DNA of 64,000 bases from Torymus aiolomorphi (lineage: Eukaryota > Arthropoda > Insecta > Hymenoptera > Torymidae): contig CM070874.1 in NCBI GenBank assembly GCA_036365515.1, forward strand, positions 95,638,942 through 95,702,941, read 5' to 3'. Each line of letters opens with the position of its first letter. The first letter of the stretch is position 1. A program made the position numbers and the translations under genes. This document shows, in pieces, positions 1-13,200 of this stretch. The notes beneath the pieces were generated by a model. It did no database searches and was not told the origin of the DNA. It was given only the letters and a program-made list of their open reading frames with translations.

Positions 1-53
1 GGGGGTATGGGTGCATGGTATATAAGGAGGTGTATCGCGGGTTTTATTTCAGT

Positions 54-92
54 CCCTGAGGAGGAGCCGGAGCAGGCTCGAAACGTCGGACA
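54..92 (+). ncRNA. hammerhead-ribozyme-like motif 1
   Basis: CTGAGGA (56-62) matches the hammerhead core CUGANGA. It is followed by an extra G, a 5-bp stem GAGCC/GGCTC (64-68 with 75-79) closed by a 6-nt loop, then GAA (80-82) and ACGTC. This is the core-stem II-GAA order of a hammerhead. Penelope-like retroelements carry such motifs in their terminal repeats (established knowledge). The 3' UH and stem I strand could not be confirmed by eye, so self-cleavage is not claimed. Further on, ggcagtcagat (109-119) and atctgactgcc (201-212) form an inverted repeat. Confidence 0.45.
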
Positions 93-280
93 ATGTGGTG
101 GTGGTGGGCAGTCAGATCGTCCTTTGCTAACAAAGTTTTTTCCAGATTTTAATTAAGTTTTTATTTCAGATTCTGCGGGGGTGATTATAAACAAGGGCAA
201 TCTGACTGCCATAAATATTAATTATTTTAATTTAATTTGTAAGACTGTAAGACCGATGGAAAAATTCTTATCAGTTAATA

Positions 281-1320
281 TTTACAAAACCTTTCTCGTA
301 ACATTTCGCGAAATGTTACTGCAAGGTTTTAAAAACATTACATGACTCGTCCATGAGTAGGAATAATAAACTTTTCGAGTAACCTTCCAAAAACGTTTCC
401 AAAATATTTCATGAAATATATCATGTTTTTTCGCTGTATCATTAGTAGAAAGGTTTTGGAGAATGTTTTAGGAAGGTTTCTGCAATATTGTTACAAACAG
501 ATTTAATACCAAGAGAGTAATGTTGTTGAAACCTTTTAGAAACTTTTCGAAAAATAATATTGGAAATATTTACAAAACCTTTCTCGTAACATTTCGCGAA
601 ATGTTACTGCAAGGTTTTAAAAACATTACATGACTCGTCCATGAGTAGGAATAATAAACTTTTCGAGTAACCTTCCAAAAACGTTTCCAAAATATTTCAT
701 GAAATATATCATGTTTTTTCGCTGTATCATTAGTAGAAAGGTTTTGGAGAATGTTTTAGGAAGGTTTCTGCAATATTGTTACAAACAGATTTAATACCAA
801 GAGAGTAATGTTGTTGAAACCTTTTAGAAACTTTTCGAAAAATAATATTGGAAATATTTACAAAACCTTTCTCGTAACATTTCGCGAAATGTTACTGCAA
901 GGTTTTAAAAACATTACTTGACACGTCAATGAGTCGGAATAATAAACTTTTCAAGTAACCTTTCAAAAACGTTTCCAAAATGTTTCATGAAATATATCAT
1001 GTTTTTTAGCTGTATCATTACTAGAAAGATTTCGGAGAATGTTTTAGGAAGGTTTCTGCAATATTGTTAGAAACAGATTTAATACCAAGAGAGAAATGTT
1101 GTTGAAACCTTTTAAAAACTTTTCGAAAAATAATGTTGGAAATATTTACAAAACCTTTCTCGTAACATTTCGCGAAATGTTACTGCAAGGTTTTAAAAAC
1201 ATTACTTGACACGTCAATGAGTCGGAATAATAAACTTTTCAAGTAACTTTTCAAAAACGTTTCCAAAATGTTTCATGAAATATATCATGTTTTTTAGTTG
1301 TATCATTACTAGAAAGGTTT
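281..1320. repeat. 288-bp satellite, 3.6 copies
   Basis: Units start with tttacaaaacctttctcgta at 281, 569, 857 and 1145, exactly 288 bp apart. The first two copies are almost identical. Copies three and four share variants (acacgtcaatgagtcgg instead of actcgtccatgagtagg), so the array grew by at least two duplication steps. Each unit is full of gaaa/tttc palindromes such as tttcgcgaaa and tttcatgaaata. The fourth copy decays after about 1320. Confidence 0.95.
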
Positions 1321-1545
1321 CAGGAATGGTTTTAAAAATCTTTTTAAAAGATTTTTTGAAATGTTTTATTTGTGGTAAGTTAAAACTTTTACGAAATGTT
1401 TTTAAAAGTTTTTGGTAATGTTTTCTTGAAATATTTGTGAAAAGGTTTTTACACCTTTTAAGTTATATTTTAGCAAGGTTTTTGCAATGTTTCATGAAAT
1501 ATTTCATGAAATATTTCATGAAATATTTCACTGAAATATTTCGTT
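1321..1545. repeat. degenerate satellite edge with tttcatgaaata repeats
   Basis: After the fourth satellite copy the sequence keeps the same flavour (aatgtttt, aaggttttt) and ends in about four tandem copies of the palindromic 12-mer atttcatgaaat at 1490-1535. It looks like the eroded edge of the satellite or its sequence of origin. Confidence 0.7.
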
Positions 1546-2025
1546 TTATGTGGGTTATGCGTTAAAGGTTAATATTCTTCCTTCATTTCATTCGTGTTAT
1601 ATTTTAACAACTCAATTCCATGACAAAAAGTAAGTAGAACTACTCATTATTGCCGATCAAGTATTGATCGTGTAAAACGAGATTGTAACAGCTGCAAGAG
1701 AAGCCAGAATTTGTAAGCAAAGCACGTAACTCTCCGGATACAACCTAATATCCGCACGTGCATTAATTAATGCATTTATTAATTTTCTTTCCATTAAGCA
1801 CTCTCCACGTAACTGGGGCTAGCATAATCGTATTTTCCTCGGAGCAATTTCGCTCGAATTCACTAATTTTCTTCCGACCACTCGGCGAAACGTCAGCCTC
1901 TGGGCTTGGCACTCCGCTGCTGTTGCATCAAAATTCATCCTCTGTCCTTACCCGCACGTACGATACATTTTACCTCCGCATCCACGTAGAGAGCTCTGTC
2001 AGTCTGTACCCGCTGCCTCGAGTTA
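1546..2025. other. non-coding, nothing recognised
   Basis: Mixed-composition DNA between the satellite and the first GC-rich island. No coding exon, RNA gene or inverted-repeat element was seen. Confidence 0.5.
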
Positions 2026-3100
2026 TTGTATCTATATCTCTCTCGAGTAGGTACCGCGCGCGCCGCATTATACCGCACGGAGAGGAGAGCTAGCTCGAGC
2101 AAGAGCGAGAACACATACTACAGGACACGGCAGCTAAGACAAAAGAAGATCCCAAAGAGAGAGAGAGAGACAGGGTTGCTGTCTATCTCCCTTCTTCCTC
2201 TCGAATTCGCTGCTTATGTGCGCGCGCGGGCGGCAGAGCAAGCATGCCCGAGAGTGTATAATGTGTGCGGGCGAGCGAGACGGAGCTAGTCAGACAGAGA
2301 GAGAGAGAGAGAGCTCGAGGTGTGCGCGCGCGTTGCGAACGCGGGGAGTAGTAGGGACACGCGGAGCGCGCGCGCTACCGCCGCGGCGCGGGCCATATTG
2401 GCTCAGTCCAGCAGCAGCGCGCGGCGGCTCCGCGACGACGCTGACGAAGCGAGACCGCGAGGTGTCATATAGTGTGTGTATACCCTCGCCTCCACGCGTG
2501 TTTATCCGCCTTCGCTTCCGTTCTGTTCAGTGCATCCTTCGCTGTTGTTCTTCAGCTGGCCTGCGGCAAGTCGACGACCAGAGTTCAAAAGTACATATAG
2601 ACAGTATTAGCCGCAGCAGCTAGAAAAGCTGTCTCCGCTGCATCGCCGCTGTCTTCTCCCAGCTCGCGTGTCTGCGTCGGGGCTGCCAGTGATTCTGACT
2701 GCGAGAGAGCGTTGTCCCCGGGGACCGCCACGAGGGATGCTCACTGCCTTCTCCCTCGCTTATGTACGTGCGTACTCGCGAGCGCGGGGATTGAGTCTGC
2801 TGCGCTGCAGAGTTGCTTCGCCGCAGCTATATAAAGGGAAACGTGCGATTTTCTCTCTCTATCTCTCTTTTTCCCTCTCTATCTCGGCTCTGGTGCAGAG
2901 GAGAGAGGCGGGCTGGATTGACTCGATTATACGCGAGAGCTGGAAAAGTAGCGCGGCCTTTTCTTTGATCAATTCGCGCGTGAAAGTTGCGGGAAGCTGT
3001 GCAGCGCTAACTTGTTGTGCCGACGGAACCGCGCGAATGTCTGCCAGGGCTGGAAGTAAATTTTCCTTTTTTTTCTTTTCATTCTGTCCCCTGTAACGGG
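2026..3100 (+). promoter_or_regulatory. CpG- and GA-rich island with TATA box candidate
   Basis: GC-rich sequence with many CpGs, GAGA runs (2155-2170, 2297-2315), pyrimidine runs and a TATATAAAG box at 2828-2836. TCAGT-type initiator-like sequences occur (for example 2526-2532). This resembles an insect promoter and 5' UTR. Open frames on both strands here have no protein-like pattern. It may be a distant dunce promoter or that of another gene. Confidence 0.35.
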
Positions 3101-5000
3101 AGCGTTAAGACCGAAACTCTGTTTTCTTATGATAAAACGGTACCTACGATAAAAGCGATTAAGTTTTATCAGCCGGTTTAGCAACTCGCGATGCGTTTAC
3201 AAGCCGAACGAGATTACACTGCAGTGGCTCTAAAGAGAAAATTACGCATGTGCTGCCGTCAGATAGCTTTAACTTGAAAATCTCATTACCGGACGGGGGC
3301 AATTAGCTGAAAATCTTTGCGAGCGAGCTATATCGCCGTAGAACATTTTGCATCGTTTTTCACGAGCTCGCATCAGTCGGCGTGTATTACGTGCATGTTG
3401 AGTTACGCGCGCGAAAGAAAAGGACAGTCACGATCGCGGTAGTAAATAGAATGCCGCGGGGAAAAAAACCTGAAAGCCGCGCGGAAACGGACAGTTCAAC
3501 CAGACGCGTAGTACCAATTAACAATTTTCAATCTGAGCTCGATCTAAAAGTCAAAAAAATCATGGTAATTCGAAATAAAGTGAACGCACCGATTAATACT
3601 AAGTACGCATGCTTAGGAATAATTTTGCATATGCGCGCGGTAAAAACACACCATTACCACAAATTATCGCGGCAAAATTGTTGGCCATATTCTTCTTGGA
3701 CTTGGCCTGCTTCGGACCTAGTATTTATCATGAATTTTTCCTCCATCTCTTTTTCTCCATCTGGCAAGGAGTAAATGCGGCCCGCGGATTGCACAGCTCG
3801 TTCGTGTAGAAAATTGACGGCGAGCCGTCGTGGGTCGCGAGCTAACCCTTTTAAACACTCCGCGCCGAACATAACCCGTTTACCGCATTTCCAGCGTTTT
3901 TATTTGTTTAGCTCCTTGAAAATATTGCACGCGCTTTTGACAAATTATCGTAATTTCACTTTAAGTCTTATAATAATACGTCATTTTTCTTTCGGAATAT
4001 GTGCAGTTGTTTGCAGGCGTCACTTATTTTATTTTAAATTAGAGCTTCGATCGATATAAATATTAAATAAAAATTTCAATATTACTGTCCATACGATTTC
4101 ACATATATACTCTCTACTTAATGGCGTACATACGTATATTCTTCTAAAATACAATAATTGTCTTGTGGTACAAGTCGAATTCTCGCGACACAACTACGAG
4201 TTTATGTTCAAACTGATGTAGCACCGCGTGGGCTGCGTTTGCCTAGAATTAATTTATTTTACGTAAATTAAACGCAGAGTTTCGGACGCTATGCAAATAT
4301 TTGCGAGCGTCGACTACGTATTCTGTTAACTATTCAATAAGACGTATTCGGTCGGGTGCGTCTTATCAGTCAATATCGCGCGCGGTAACGAGCAAGTAAT
4401 TAAATATCAACAGCAGACGCAGTTTGCGAGCACGAAAAACAGGCGTTCTCATGATTCAACTTGCGGGGAATGTTATCAATTTTGTCGGTATTGATAATAA
4501 CGTGAATTTAATTATCATTTGCGCCATCTTATATGCCTGACAGGGCTTAATCAAATTCTAATTTCGCGAAGTACTTGGCATCAGAACTTGATTCGTATTA
4601 CTTTTCTTGCGCCAGTAGGTGCGCGCGTTTGTTGCCTTAAAAGGGTAACAACAGTTATTACGGCGCGAGCCGTACGGCCAATGAGTTTTGCCTCAAAATA
4701 ACTTTATTTGCATACAGTGTTTTCTCACTCGCGCGGTAATAAACATACGCGCGTGGCTATATTGCGTCACTATATAAATACGCCGTTAACGAAATAAAAT
4801 GATGTCAATAAACTGCACTTATTTTATTCTCTCGTTCATTATATATAAAAAAGCAAAAAGCTTTTCTTGCGCAATCTCGCTAAAAAATATGAAGCCCGTT
4901 GTTCATAAATAAACGTGGGCGCAGGCCCGCGTATTATAAAAGCGACTGTAAATGAATACTTTACACGCTCGCTTGGCTCTCGGGCCTCGGCTACTTTATC
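3101..5000. other. non-coding, nothing recognised
   Basis: Moderately AT-rich sequence with short CpG-rich bits. The open frames are short and lack protein-like composition. No foldback element was seen. Confidence 0.5.
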
Positions 5001-6010
5001 TCAAAGATTTTTATGGACCACTAAAGCCGCACGCCCGCGCACTCCACCTGGGAAGAGAAGAGGTGCAAGATATTGAGCGGCAAATTTTCGAATACCAAAG
5101 AGAGAGAAAGAGAGAGATAGAGAAAGAGGAGTGCGGTGGAAAATTTTGGTACGCAGCCAGTATATAGTCACGGGTGCGGTCGCGTCATTCGAGTGTGCAG
5201 CGACCGCACACGAACGCTAATTAATCGTGACATCCATGTGTACCGACACGTTTAGGAAAAAAAATAGAATGACTATTTTTCATGTTTCGGGATAGAAAGC
5301 CAGAGAGACAGGGATGAAAAAAGAGAGCGACCGGATCGGTCGGCGGGGCGAGATTTGCATTTAAATTGGTCGGACCTGCGGTTTTTGTCCGATCGACTGC
5401 TCCCACCTGTTTTTTGCACGCGCTCCCGTTTCACTTTGAAAGCCAGAGAGGTCAAAGGGCAGAATTCCCGGGTAACGAGCCGCGCGGAAGCTCGAGACTC
5501 TGAAGTGGGAGGGAGATAGAGTGAGGGAAGGGCGCAGTGAACATTCCTCGAAATGGCACGGCAAAGGTGTGTCGCATTCCGATGAAAAAAATATCTGCAG
5601 CGGACGCTTGACCTCGACGATGCGACGAGACAGAGAAGACAGAGGAGAGAGAAGACTGCTGTGTGACTCCCCCTGTCCCATTTTATGATATAGCCCCGAA
5701 TATTACCGCTCGACGAGCGCTCTCGAATGGCGGATGCTGTGGACCTCGCTGAGAGGAGCTGCTCCGAAGACACGTGCTCGCAGATGATTGATGGCGCCGG
5801 GAGCCGATTTATATTATCGCCGGCGAGCGCCACCGTATTACCGTATCGAGCTCTGCGCGCGATCCGCGACGAATCCGCGCGCGTGACCGCAATGTCGAGA
5901 ACCTGCGAGCGCCGCATGATCGAAGAGACGGCGAGACTTAGAGATACCGGGGATCAAGTATTAAACATTTTCTTTGCGAGCAGAAGTTTGGAAAGTGATT
6001 TATGACTTTT
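5000..6010. other. GC-rich island of unknown role
   Basis: This CpG-rich stretch has long overlapping open frames on both strands (for example 5727-6005 forward and 5273-5917 reverse), as expected when stop codons are rare. The forward frame starts ATGGCGGATGCTGTGGAC and is acidic at first, but no domain is recognised and no clear donor closes it. It may be a promoter, enhancer or untranslated exon. Confidence 0.3.
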
Positions 6011-8388
6011 TTGAGATCTGAAATCGTTGCTATGGGGTCGCGCGTATATAGCCTCTTGAAAAATTGTATTTGGTTAAGCCGAGCCGGAGAATTTACTGCG
6101 TGTAGCGCTTAAACTGTAAATCACCCGCTATTTCAATGAAAAATTGCAGTGTTTTTAAAATACGCTCGGAGTTCTATGTTTAAACTGCGTGTTGGGAGGT
6201 CAGTTTGTATAATTTTTTTTTTCGTAGGCGTCGCGAAAAATAATGTGTCGCACAGTGTTGAATAGTTTGGCGAATCGCAAAAAGAGAGTAGAGTACTGAT
6301 AATCTCGTATTCGAAGCCCACTTTTACTTGACTTCGTGGTAAATTTTACATTTGTGCTTTCAATTTTCATCCCGGCAAAAAGAGGTTATATATTCGTGGA
6401 AGAAAATTGAAAATTTATGTGAACGAACCACGTGTAATTTTCGGATTTTATATATCAGGAATGTAAAATTTGAGTATTTTATAAGGTTTTTCCGATAGCC
6501 GTATTTTATTCAGAATGTAGTAAAAGTTTTGCGCACAGCGCGCCGAATTCTTTTCCGATATTTAAAAGAGTAACGTCATTTTATTTTGTAAAAAAAAAAA
6601 TTAACAACAATGTCTCTTGGAGATGGCAATTTTTTACTTGGCTACACGCCCACGTAAATCCCGACAGCTATATGCAGTCGCACGCACGCTCATCGAAATT
6701 CAATATTCCACGACGTGCTCGTGAACGAGCGCGCGCATGTGAAATTTCAAAACTCGAAACTCGAGCTAAACATCGCGAAATTTCCAATTCCGGCGGCGCG
6801 TCGTGGCTCGAAACTTTTCCTCCAGGAGTTTGCCTTACAAGATTCGCCAAATTCGAAGCCCCTGAAATTAATGTGGGTGGCCGTGTGTGCAGCTGGTCAC
6901 GTAACGAGCGAAGAGAGCTGTAATTAAAAAGAGTTGAGTAGCGCGAAAGGGGGAAAATCCAGAGTTAAGGTTGCCTTTGTACGGTTTCGTTTTTGCTCGC
7001 TGTGCAGTGTGTCTTGCACTCACTCTCTCGCGTGCGCGTCCGCAGACGAGGACGAGGAGGATGCGGCGCACACGTGCGACGGTATAATAAGATCGATCAT
7101 GCGGCGAAGCAGTGTGCACCGTGAGTATTTATCGATGTGTCGAAGGCTACCGCCGCGCGGGATCGGCCTGGGAAGACACACGCTACCATCAGCTGCTAAG
7201 ACGACAGACGCGTGCACTCGCTCTCCGCTATGGAAAGTATTGATGTCGAGCTTTCTTTCTTTCTTTCTTTTCTATTGGACTTTAAACAAAGGAATATTGA
7301 ATTTTTGCGACGGGAGATGAATTGCTGTGAATGTCGATTTACAAAGGACTCTACATTTTTATTTGCATTTGTAAAATCACGAATTATATTTTAACTAACA
7401 AGAAATTGAAAAGAAATTTTTTGTTTTCCTTTTGTGTATTGATTAAATTTTATAGAGAAAATACCTCTTTCCTATTTTATTTATATTTATAGTATTTTCT
7501 TGCAATTCCTAGCTCTTTTTTCAGAACTATATGTAGTTATATATTGCATTTCAATTTTATCTTTTCCCAAAACTAATTACATCTAGCTGCAAACTAATTA
7601 CTTTGCACATTATCAGTCTTAAATTATTTTCTTTCTAAATGCAAAGCACTTTAAAGTGTGCTCCTATCCGATTGCATCAGTTTTAAACACCTTTGGTATC
7701 CCTCGGCGTCTTTCTCGGGCAAAGCTCAATATCAGTCAAAAAAGAAAAACAAGGAAGAAAAACGAAGATAGCGGCGTTGAAACGCTCACAGCCATCAGAA
7801 AAGCACGCGAGAGACGCTCGGAATTCGCCGGCTGTACAACGACGGGCGCGACTGCGAGAAAACTTTGGCGGCGAAAGCCTTTAAAATTAGAACAAAAGCT
7901 CGGGAGACGCGCGCGGCTCCCTAATGATCTAACGGCGGGTCGATCGCTCGCGAGGTCGTCGCCGCGCAGCTGCGATGTGCTGCGTCTCAAGGCGCGCCGA
8001 TGTGTAGTAGAGTGTATATATGTATTACGACGCCAGAGCGGTGAGTATGCGTTTGTTTTCTTAATAAAGTCGAGCGCGTCGTTGGACCCCGAGCTGCTCG
8101 CGAGGTATGCGCCAGGTGAGCGGAGCTCGATGAGGGGTGCTTTTGTGCAGCCTCGAGCCTCGGGCTTCTGCGTGTATTATATTGAGAAATGTGCACTCGC
8201 GCTCCGAGATGACTTAATTGCCACTGCTTCGCGATATAAACTCAGTTCTGCAAAAGCAATGTGCCCAAGTATCGAGTGAAGATTGCAGTTTTTCAATCTC
8301 GATATTTACATTGAGACATTTTGGAGAATAAGAGATTATACGAGTCTTTGCCTTAAAGAAAATAGGAAAGTTATCTTCGCAAAAATTA
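6010..8388. other. non-coding; CpG-rich patches at 6660-7220 and 7690-8200
   Basis: AT-rich sequence alternates with two CpG-rich patches. A TTCT run lies near 7255-7270. No coding exon can be supported; the 207-codon open frame at 7656-8279 has no recognisable domain and sits in stop-poor GC-rich DNA. Confidence 0.4.
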
Positions 8389-8390
8389 TA

Positions 8391-8662
8391 CACTGAAAAA
8401 AATTTGGCACGGCGTCTGTTTCCATCACAGTTCGTCAGCGCCCCCTTCGCTGCGTATGTCAGACCACCCACTTTTGGCACAGCGTTTGTCCCTAACGGGA
8501 GAGGAGCTGTGCCAGTATGGGGCGCACGATGCTTTTACGGGACAGGAGCTGTGCCAGTACGGGGCAGAAGACGTGCCGAACCGCGGTACAACATTCGACC
8601 CTACTTTCGGCATAGCGTATGTACTTATCGGGTCAGCTGGAGTGCCAAATTTTTTTTTAGTG
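8391..8662. mobile_element. CACTG-ended MITE with TA target site
   Basis: Ends CACTGAAAAAAATTTGGCAC and, inverted, GTGCCAAATTTTTTTTTAGTG, flanked on both sides by TA (8389-8390 and 8663-8664). The inside is GC-rich and contains a repeated block (gacaggagctgtgccagta and similar) and further ggcac/gtgcc inverted copies. No transposase. The TA duplication suggests mobilisation by a Tc1/mariner-type enzyme. A relative with ends starting CACTGAGAAAA lies at 49940-50705. Confidence 0.85.
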
Positions 8663-8664
8663 TA

Positions 8665-10185
8665 CGATTAATTTAAATATCCTCATCTGCATTTATTAAA
8701 TCGATGTTTTAATGTTTTGCGCACTTTTTTGAGGTCTTGAGGAAACTGTTTGATGAGCAATTATATAGGTATTGACTTGAAAGAAAATTGATCAGTATAA
8801 GGAAAATTACCTTCATGCTAATGAAGCATTCAGTCGAAGGAATTGAATGAAACAAACGCCTCGATCCACGCAGCCTGTGATGACTTAATCGGATTATCCC
8901 AGCACATAATCCTCTTTTTACGTTTATCTAATGTACTCGGTTAATACCGCGAGTTTTTAATTGAATTTTTTCGAATTATGCAAATTCCGGGAGAGTTATG
9001 AAAGTTGCTGTAACTTTTGCGTTGCAATATCCTTTCGCATTTTGCATATGTGAAATTCCAGGAATTTTGAAATTTTAATATAAAGTAGAATGCCGTCACT
9101 TGAGAGAACCCACGTCCTTAATAGATTTAATGAAATTGATTTCTGGAATTTTATGTTTGTAGCATGTTTTTTCGGAAATACGAAAAACTGAGTCTAACGA
9201 CAAATCAGCCAACTTTCCGACGCTCATTATCCCGATTTTTTCACGGTTGGACTCAGCTCTCACGCTTTTTTGAACTAGCGCAGACTTTCATTTACAATTT
9301 CAGTTTTGTCGGCTAAAGTCAGCAGCGCGTAAAAAGCGACAAATCCCTCAAATAAATGCTGATATTTATGCATTTCGCTAATTGGAGTTTCAAACTCGGT
9401 ATAGTACGTCAGTTTGCTCGCATGACTTTTCTCGTCGCTTCTTCTCCGGCACGTGACACGAGAAAAGAAAATAAGGCGACGTGCACTCGTTCGTTCGCAC
9501 GCGCATAAATATGTCGTCAACTTTTGTACGGCATATTGGTGCTCGGCGCTTTGAATTTTAGGCGTATGCTTTTCGAGAAAACAAAAGCCAGCCGTTGAAT
9601 AACAACTTAACAGCTTTTATTTTTGGGCCTGCGTTATACAACTCTAAGTGTGTGCGCGTGTAAGCGATGAAACGCGGTAATGGGATGTATATTTTTGAAG
9701 CCAGTAATGCGAAAAGCGTAGCACATTTTCTTTTTTTAAATAAAGTAAAAAATAATTTTGAAATGCTTTATACATTTCGTTATTTCATAATTTAGTTTAT
9801 TTCATAATAATGTTTTTTATTAATGAAAAACTACGTATAAAATGTGAATTTATTCGTCATCAATTAACAAACGCAATGGTTCAAGCCAAATGGATATTTA
9901 AAAATTCTCGAACATTAATATCAATGTAATTACATGTGCAACTTTACTAGCTAATTAATATCCCGAAAACTCATACCTCACCGTCTCTCTGTGCAACGTC
10001 TCGACGATCTAGCGCGAAAAAGTCGAATATCAAGATCTTCTATCTCTCGCGTGTGCGCATACCATTTGCATTCCCGTTTCGGTGTACAGCCGTTTCATAA
10101 CCTGCGAGCGCGCGCCACAAAAAGTGGCGGATAAAAAGTCCGCTGCGGCCGCGGGAAATTCATTAATTAAAACAAAATGTGTCGG
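8665..10185. other. non-coding, nothing recognised
   Basis: AT-rich sequence without recognisable exon or foldback; a slightly CpG-rich part lies at 9270-9520. Confidence 0.5.
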
Positions 10186-10186
10186 A

Positions 10187-10276
<90 letters not shown>
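10186..10276 (+). repeat. (AG)n tract
   Basis: Almost pure AG dinucleotide repeat of about 90 bp with a few AAAG interruptions, purines on the + strand. Open frames through it encode only Arg-Glu or Ser-Leu repeats and are not genes. Confidence 0.97.
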
Positions 10277-10278
<2 letters not shown>

Positions 10279-10279
10279 G

Positions 10280-13200
10280 CACTCGTAACTTCAAATAACG
10301 TGCGCAAACGAGAAAAAGAGAGGGAGACGCCGCGAAAAGGGAGAAAAAAATGAATCTCGTGTTTCTCGTGTGCAAGACGCTAGACTGTGCGCGCGAGGTA
10401 CGTGTGTGGCGCTCGGGCGTTAAAGGAATTTCTCTCTTGAGGCGGCGCGTAGCACGATATATAGCTAGTTCTCCTGATACTCTTTTGGCGCACTTGATAA
10501 GCAAGATCGAAGTAGCGCGAACACGGCCACTTGCCTTATTTAGCCGAGAGCCGCCGCTTTTTATGTAAGTACGTCCAATCGAAGCGCGCGAAAATCGGTC
10601 TCGAGATTAACGACAAGGCGTTAACTTTTTTTTTTATAGCGGATAATTCCAAGTTCATTCGCCCGGAATTTTCGGAGCTTCGTGTGCTTGAGTTGTGGGT
10701 CGATTTACAGAATTAATGCCGGAATCATTTATGACGCTGAATAATTTCCCGATTTGGCTCTAATTTAACTAAATTACACACGCTTGGAAATCGAGTGTTT
10801 TGTGTTGTGAGTGAAAAATTGCTCGAACCATGTGTAAAATAAAAGTTATTTTATAATATCAGTATTATTCAAGACTAATGTGTCATTTTTGATAAACTAA
10901 AAGTAAGATTATTAATTAAATGTTTAAACTTTGAAGAAATCTTGTTCTAAGGTAGCATGAAAATTAAACAGAGAATCTTTAAAAATAATAACGATGATGG
11001 TAGCTGAGAACTCGTAAATGTATGCTTATACAACATCATTGTATTAAATTTAATTGCAAACGTTTAGAAGTAAAAACACGTGTAATTTTTTTCTTCAACT
11101 GTAACAATATCAATTACACTTAATATCCCACTATACAATGCTTCTTGTTAGACTGCTGAAAGATATCGTGTTACACGTGGAAATTTCTATACTTAAGTAT
11201 GATTGTAAATTTTTTTTTATAAAATTCTTTTAGTAAACTGAAGGACGTATTATATTCATTGCTATACTTTTTGTTTTATCAAATAATCGATACCTGCATA
11301 AGTTATTGAAAGTTGAATTTCTATTGTAACGTTATTGAAATATCAAATTTTACACTTTGACGTCATTAAATTATGCTACTGAAATAAATAGCATTCGATA
11401 CGTTTTTAAGATATTGGAAAAATTCAACCTTGTATAAGTCAAGTTGAATATTGCAGTTTCTCATGCGGTAGAAAATAATTATGTAATCATACAAATTCAC
11501 ATCATTTGAATCTGAATGAGAATAATATTGGATTTAACATTGTTACAACTTGACAGTATAAATAAATATTGTAAACCTGTCAGAAATTTAATAATTACAG
11601 AAAATTAAGGAAATAATTGGCAACTGCCCTTAATTTATTGTGATCTATTTATTAATTAGCTGTTTAATGTATACGTATGAGCAGAAATGTACTTGTTGCC
11701 AATATTTAGAAATCACGTGTTGATGAATAATTTTAACTGAAAATAAATTTGATTTACGTATAAACGCACTCACAAAATATTCGTACATAAAGCATATTCC
11801 AAGAAGTTACAGCGCGCTTTAAAACTTGCAACTAAACGTAAAATGCAAGTACAGTTTAAATATGAAAATTTATTCCCTGTTCACTGTTTCGGGATAATCA
11901 CATATTTAATTATCTTCTCTTCTATATTAAGCATGTTGGAATCTTGTTACGTCATTTCCTTGAGCCTGATTCATTTGTTAAGAATTTGCCATGCAAAACA
12001 AAGTAATAGATGACTGCATGTAAACTAAAGCGTAAATTAAAAAATATTTGCGATGTAAGTAGCAACGTAGAGCGTAGAAATATACAAATCGAACTGAGTA
12101 AACCAATGAGCTGTAATATAAATAATATTTTCGTAACATTAAAAAAATTCTCAATTTAATTTAATACCAACAATAAATGTGCAGAAGGAGAAAGGGCACG
12201 TAGCAACACTCTGCTTTTACTAGCCAAAAGAAAAAGCTTTTATTAATTTGCAAAGCCGCTCGTGTCTCTCAAGCCCAGCGCGTCCACGCCGTGTGTCCAT
12301 GTTCGTCGCTCAGAAAGCCGTCGGCCAGCCCTTCAAACGTGTTCCTTTGAAGCTCTTCGCTGGCTTTTTTCAAACCCGACTCATCCCCTTTCCGCCATGT
12401 CTTTCTCCTCTCTCGACTAGGAAAATACACACAGCGAAAAAATATTTGCTTCCGATCGTCTGGAAAGACAGTTTTCTCTGTCGCGGGGGCTAGCGCGCGC
12501 GATCTTGAAAAACGTTTAATTATTTAAAAGCGCACGTTGCTGTGCAATGTGTGTGTGTGTGTGTGTGTGTATATAGGGTGGCCGCTAAGCGCGCGTATGT
12601 CTTTTGCATATTCATAAGCGGGAAATTCGCTTTATCAAAGCAGCACGATCTTGATTCGACGCAATATTTACTTCCAGATCGATATTAAGTTGTGGTTTGT
12701 CATGGTTTCTTGTTGCGCTATATGTTTTTTCATGATTTATGCTTTGACATAATATAGACGGTATTTTTTTTAGAAAAAGTTAAAGTGGAATGTTAATAGC
12801 TACTGAAACACATAATAAAGGGCTGCAGAAAAGCATATTTTTCATTTGTACTTTTTCGAACTCTAAAATATTGTCTGACTTTGGAATGACCGAAGCTACA
12901 AAATAAAAATTGAGGAGAGAAAAGTTGCCTCAGGTTCAACAATGTCGATACTTGATTAATGTTTTCTTTTGTTCATTTCATTTTCTCAACTTTCTTGCAC
13001 CAAAACATCAAAGTCACGTAAGAATTATTACAGAGTCAGAAATATATAGAGCACATATATCATGTAACAATAAATTCAATGCTTTTAAAGCTCATCAAAC
13101 TATAAAAAGCTCAACAGTTACTTCGTTTTGAAAAAACCTTTTTTTCTATTAATCAACCTCGTGCCTTTTAAAATTAGAAACCGTCAAGCATAAAACTAAC

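Noticed and set aside
5273..5917. 214-codon reverse open frame
   Set aside because: It overlaps other open frames on the opposite strand in a GC-rich island and is Arg/Ser-rich with no recognised motif.
7656..8279. 207-codon forward open frame
   Set aside because: CpG-rich, stop-poor DNA; no domain, and no gene-like splice or start context.
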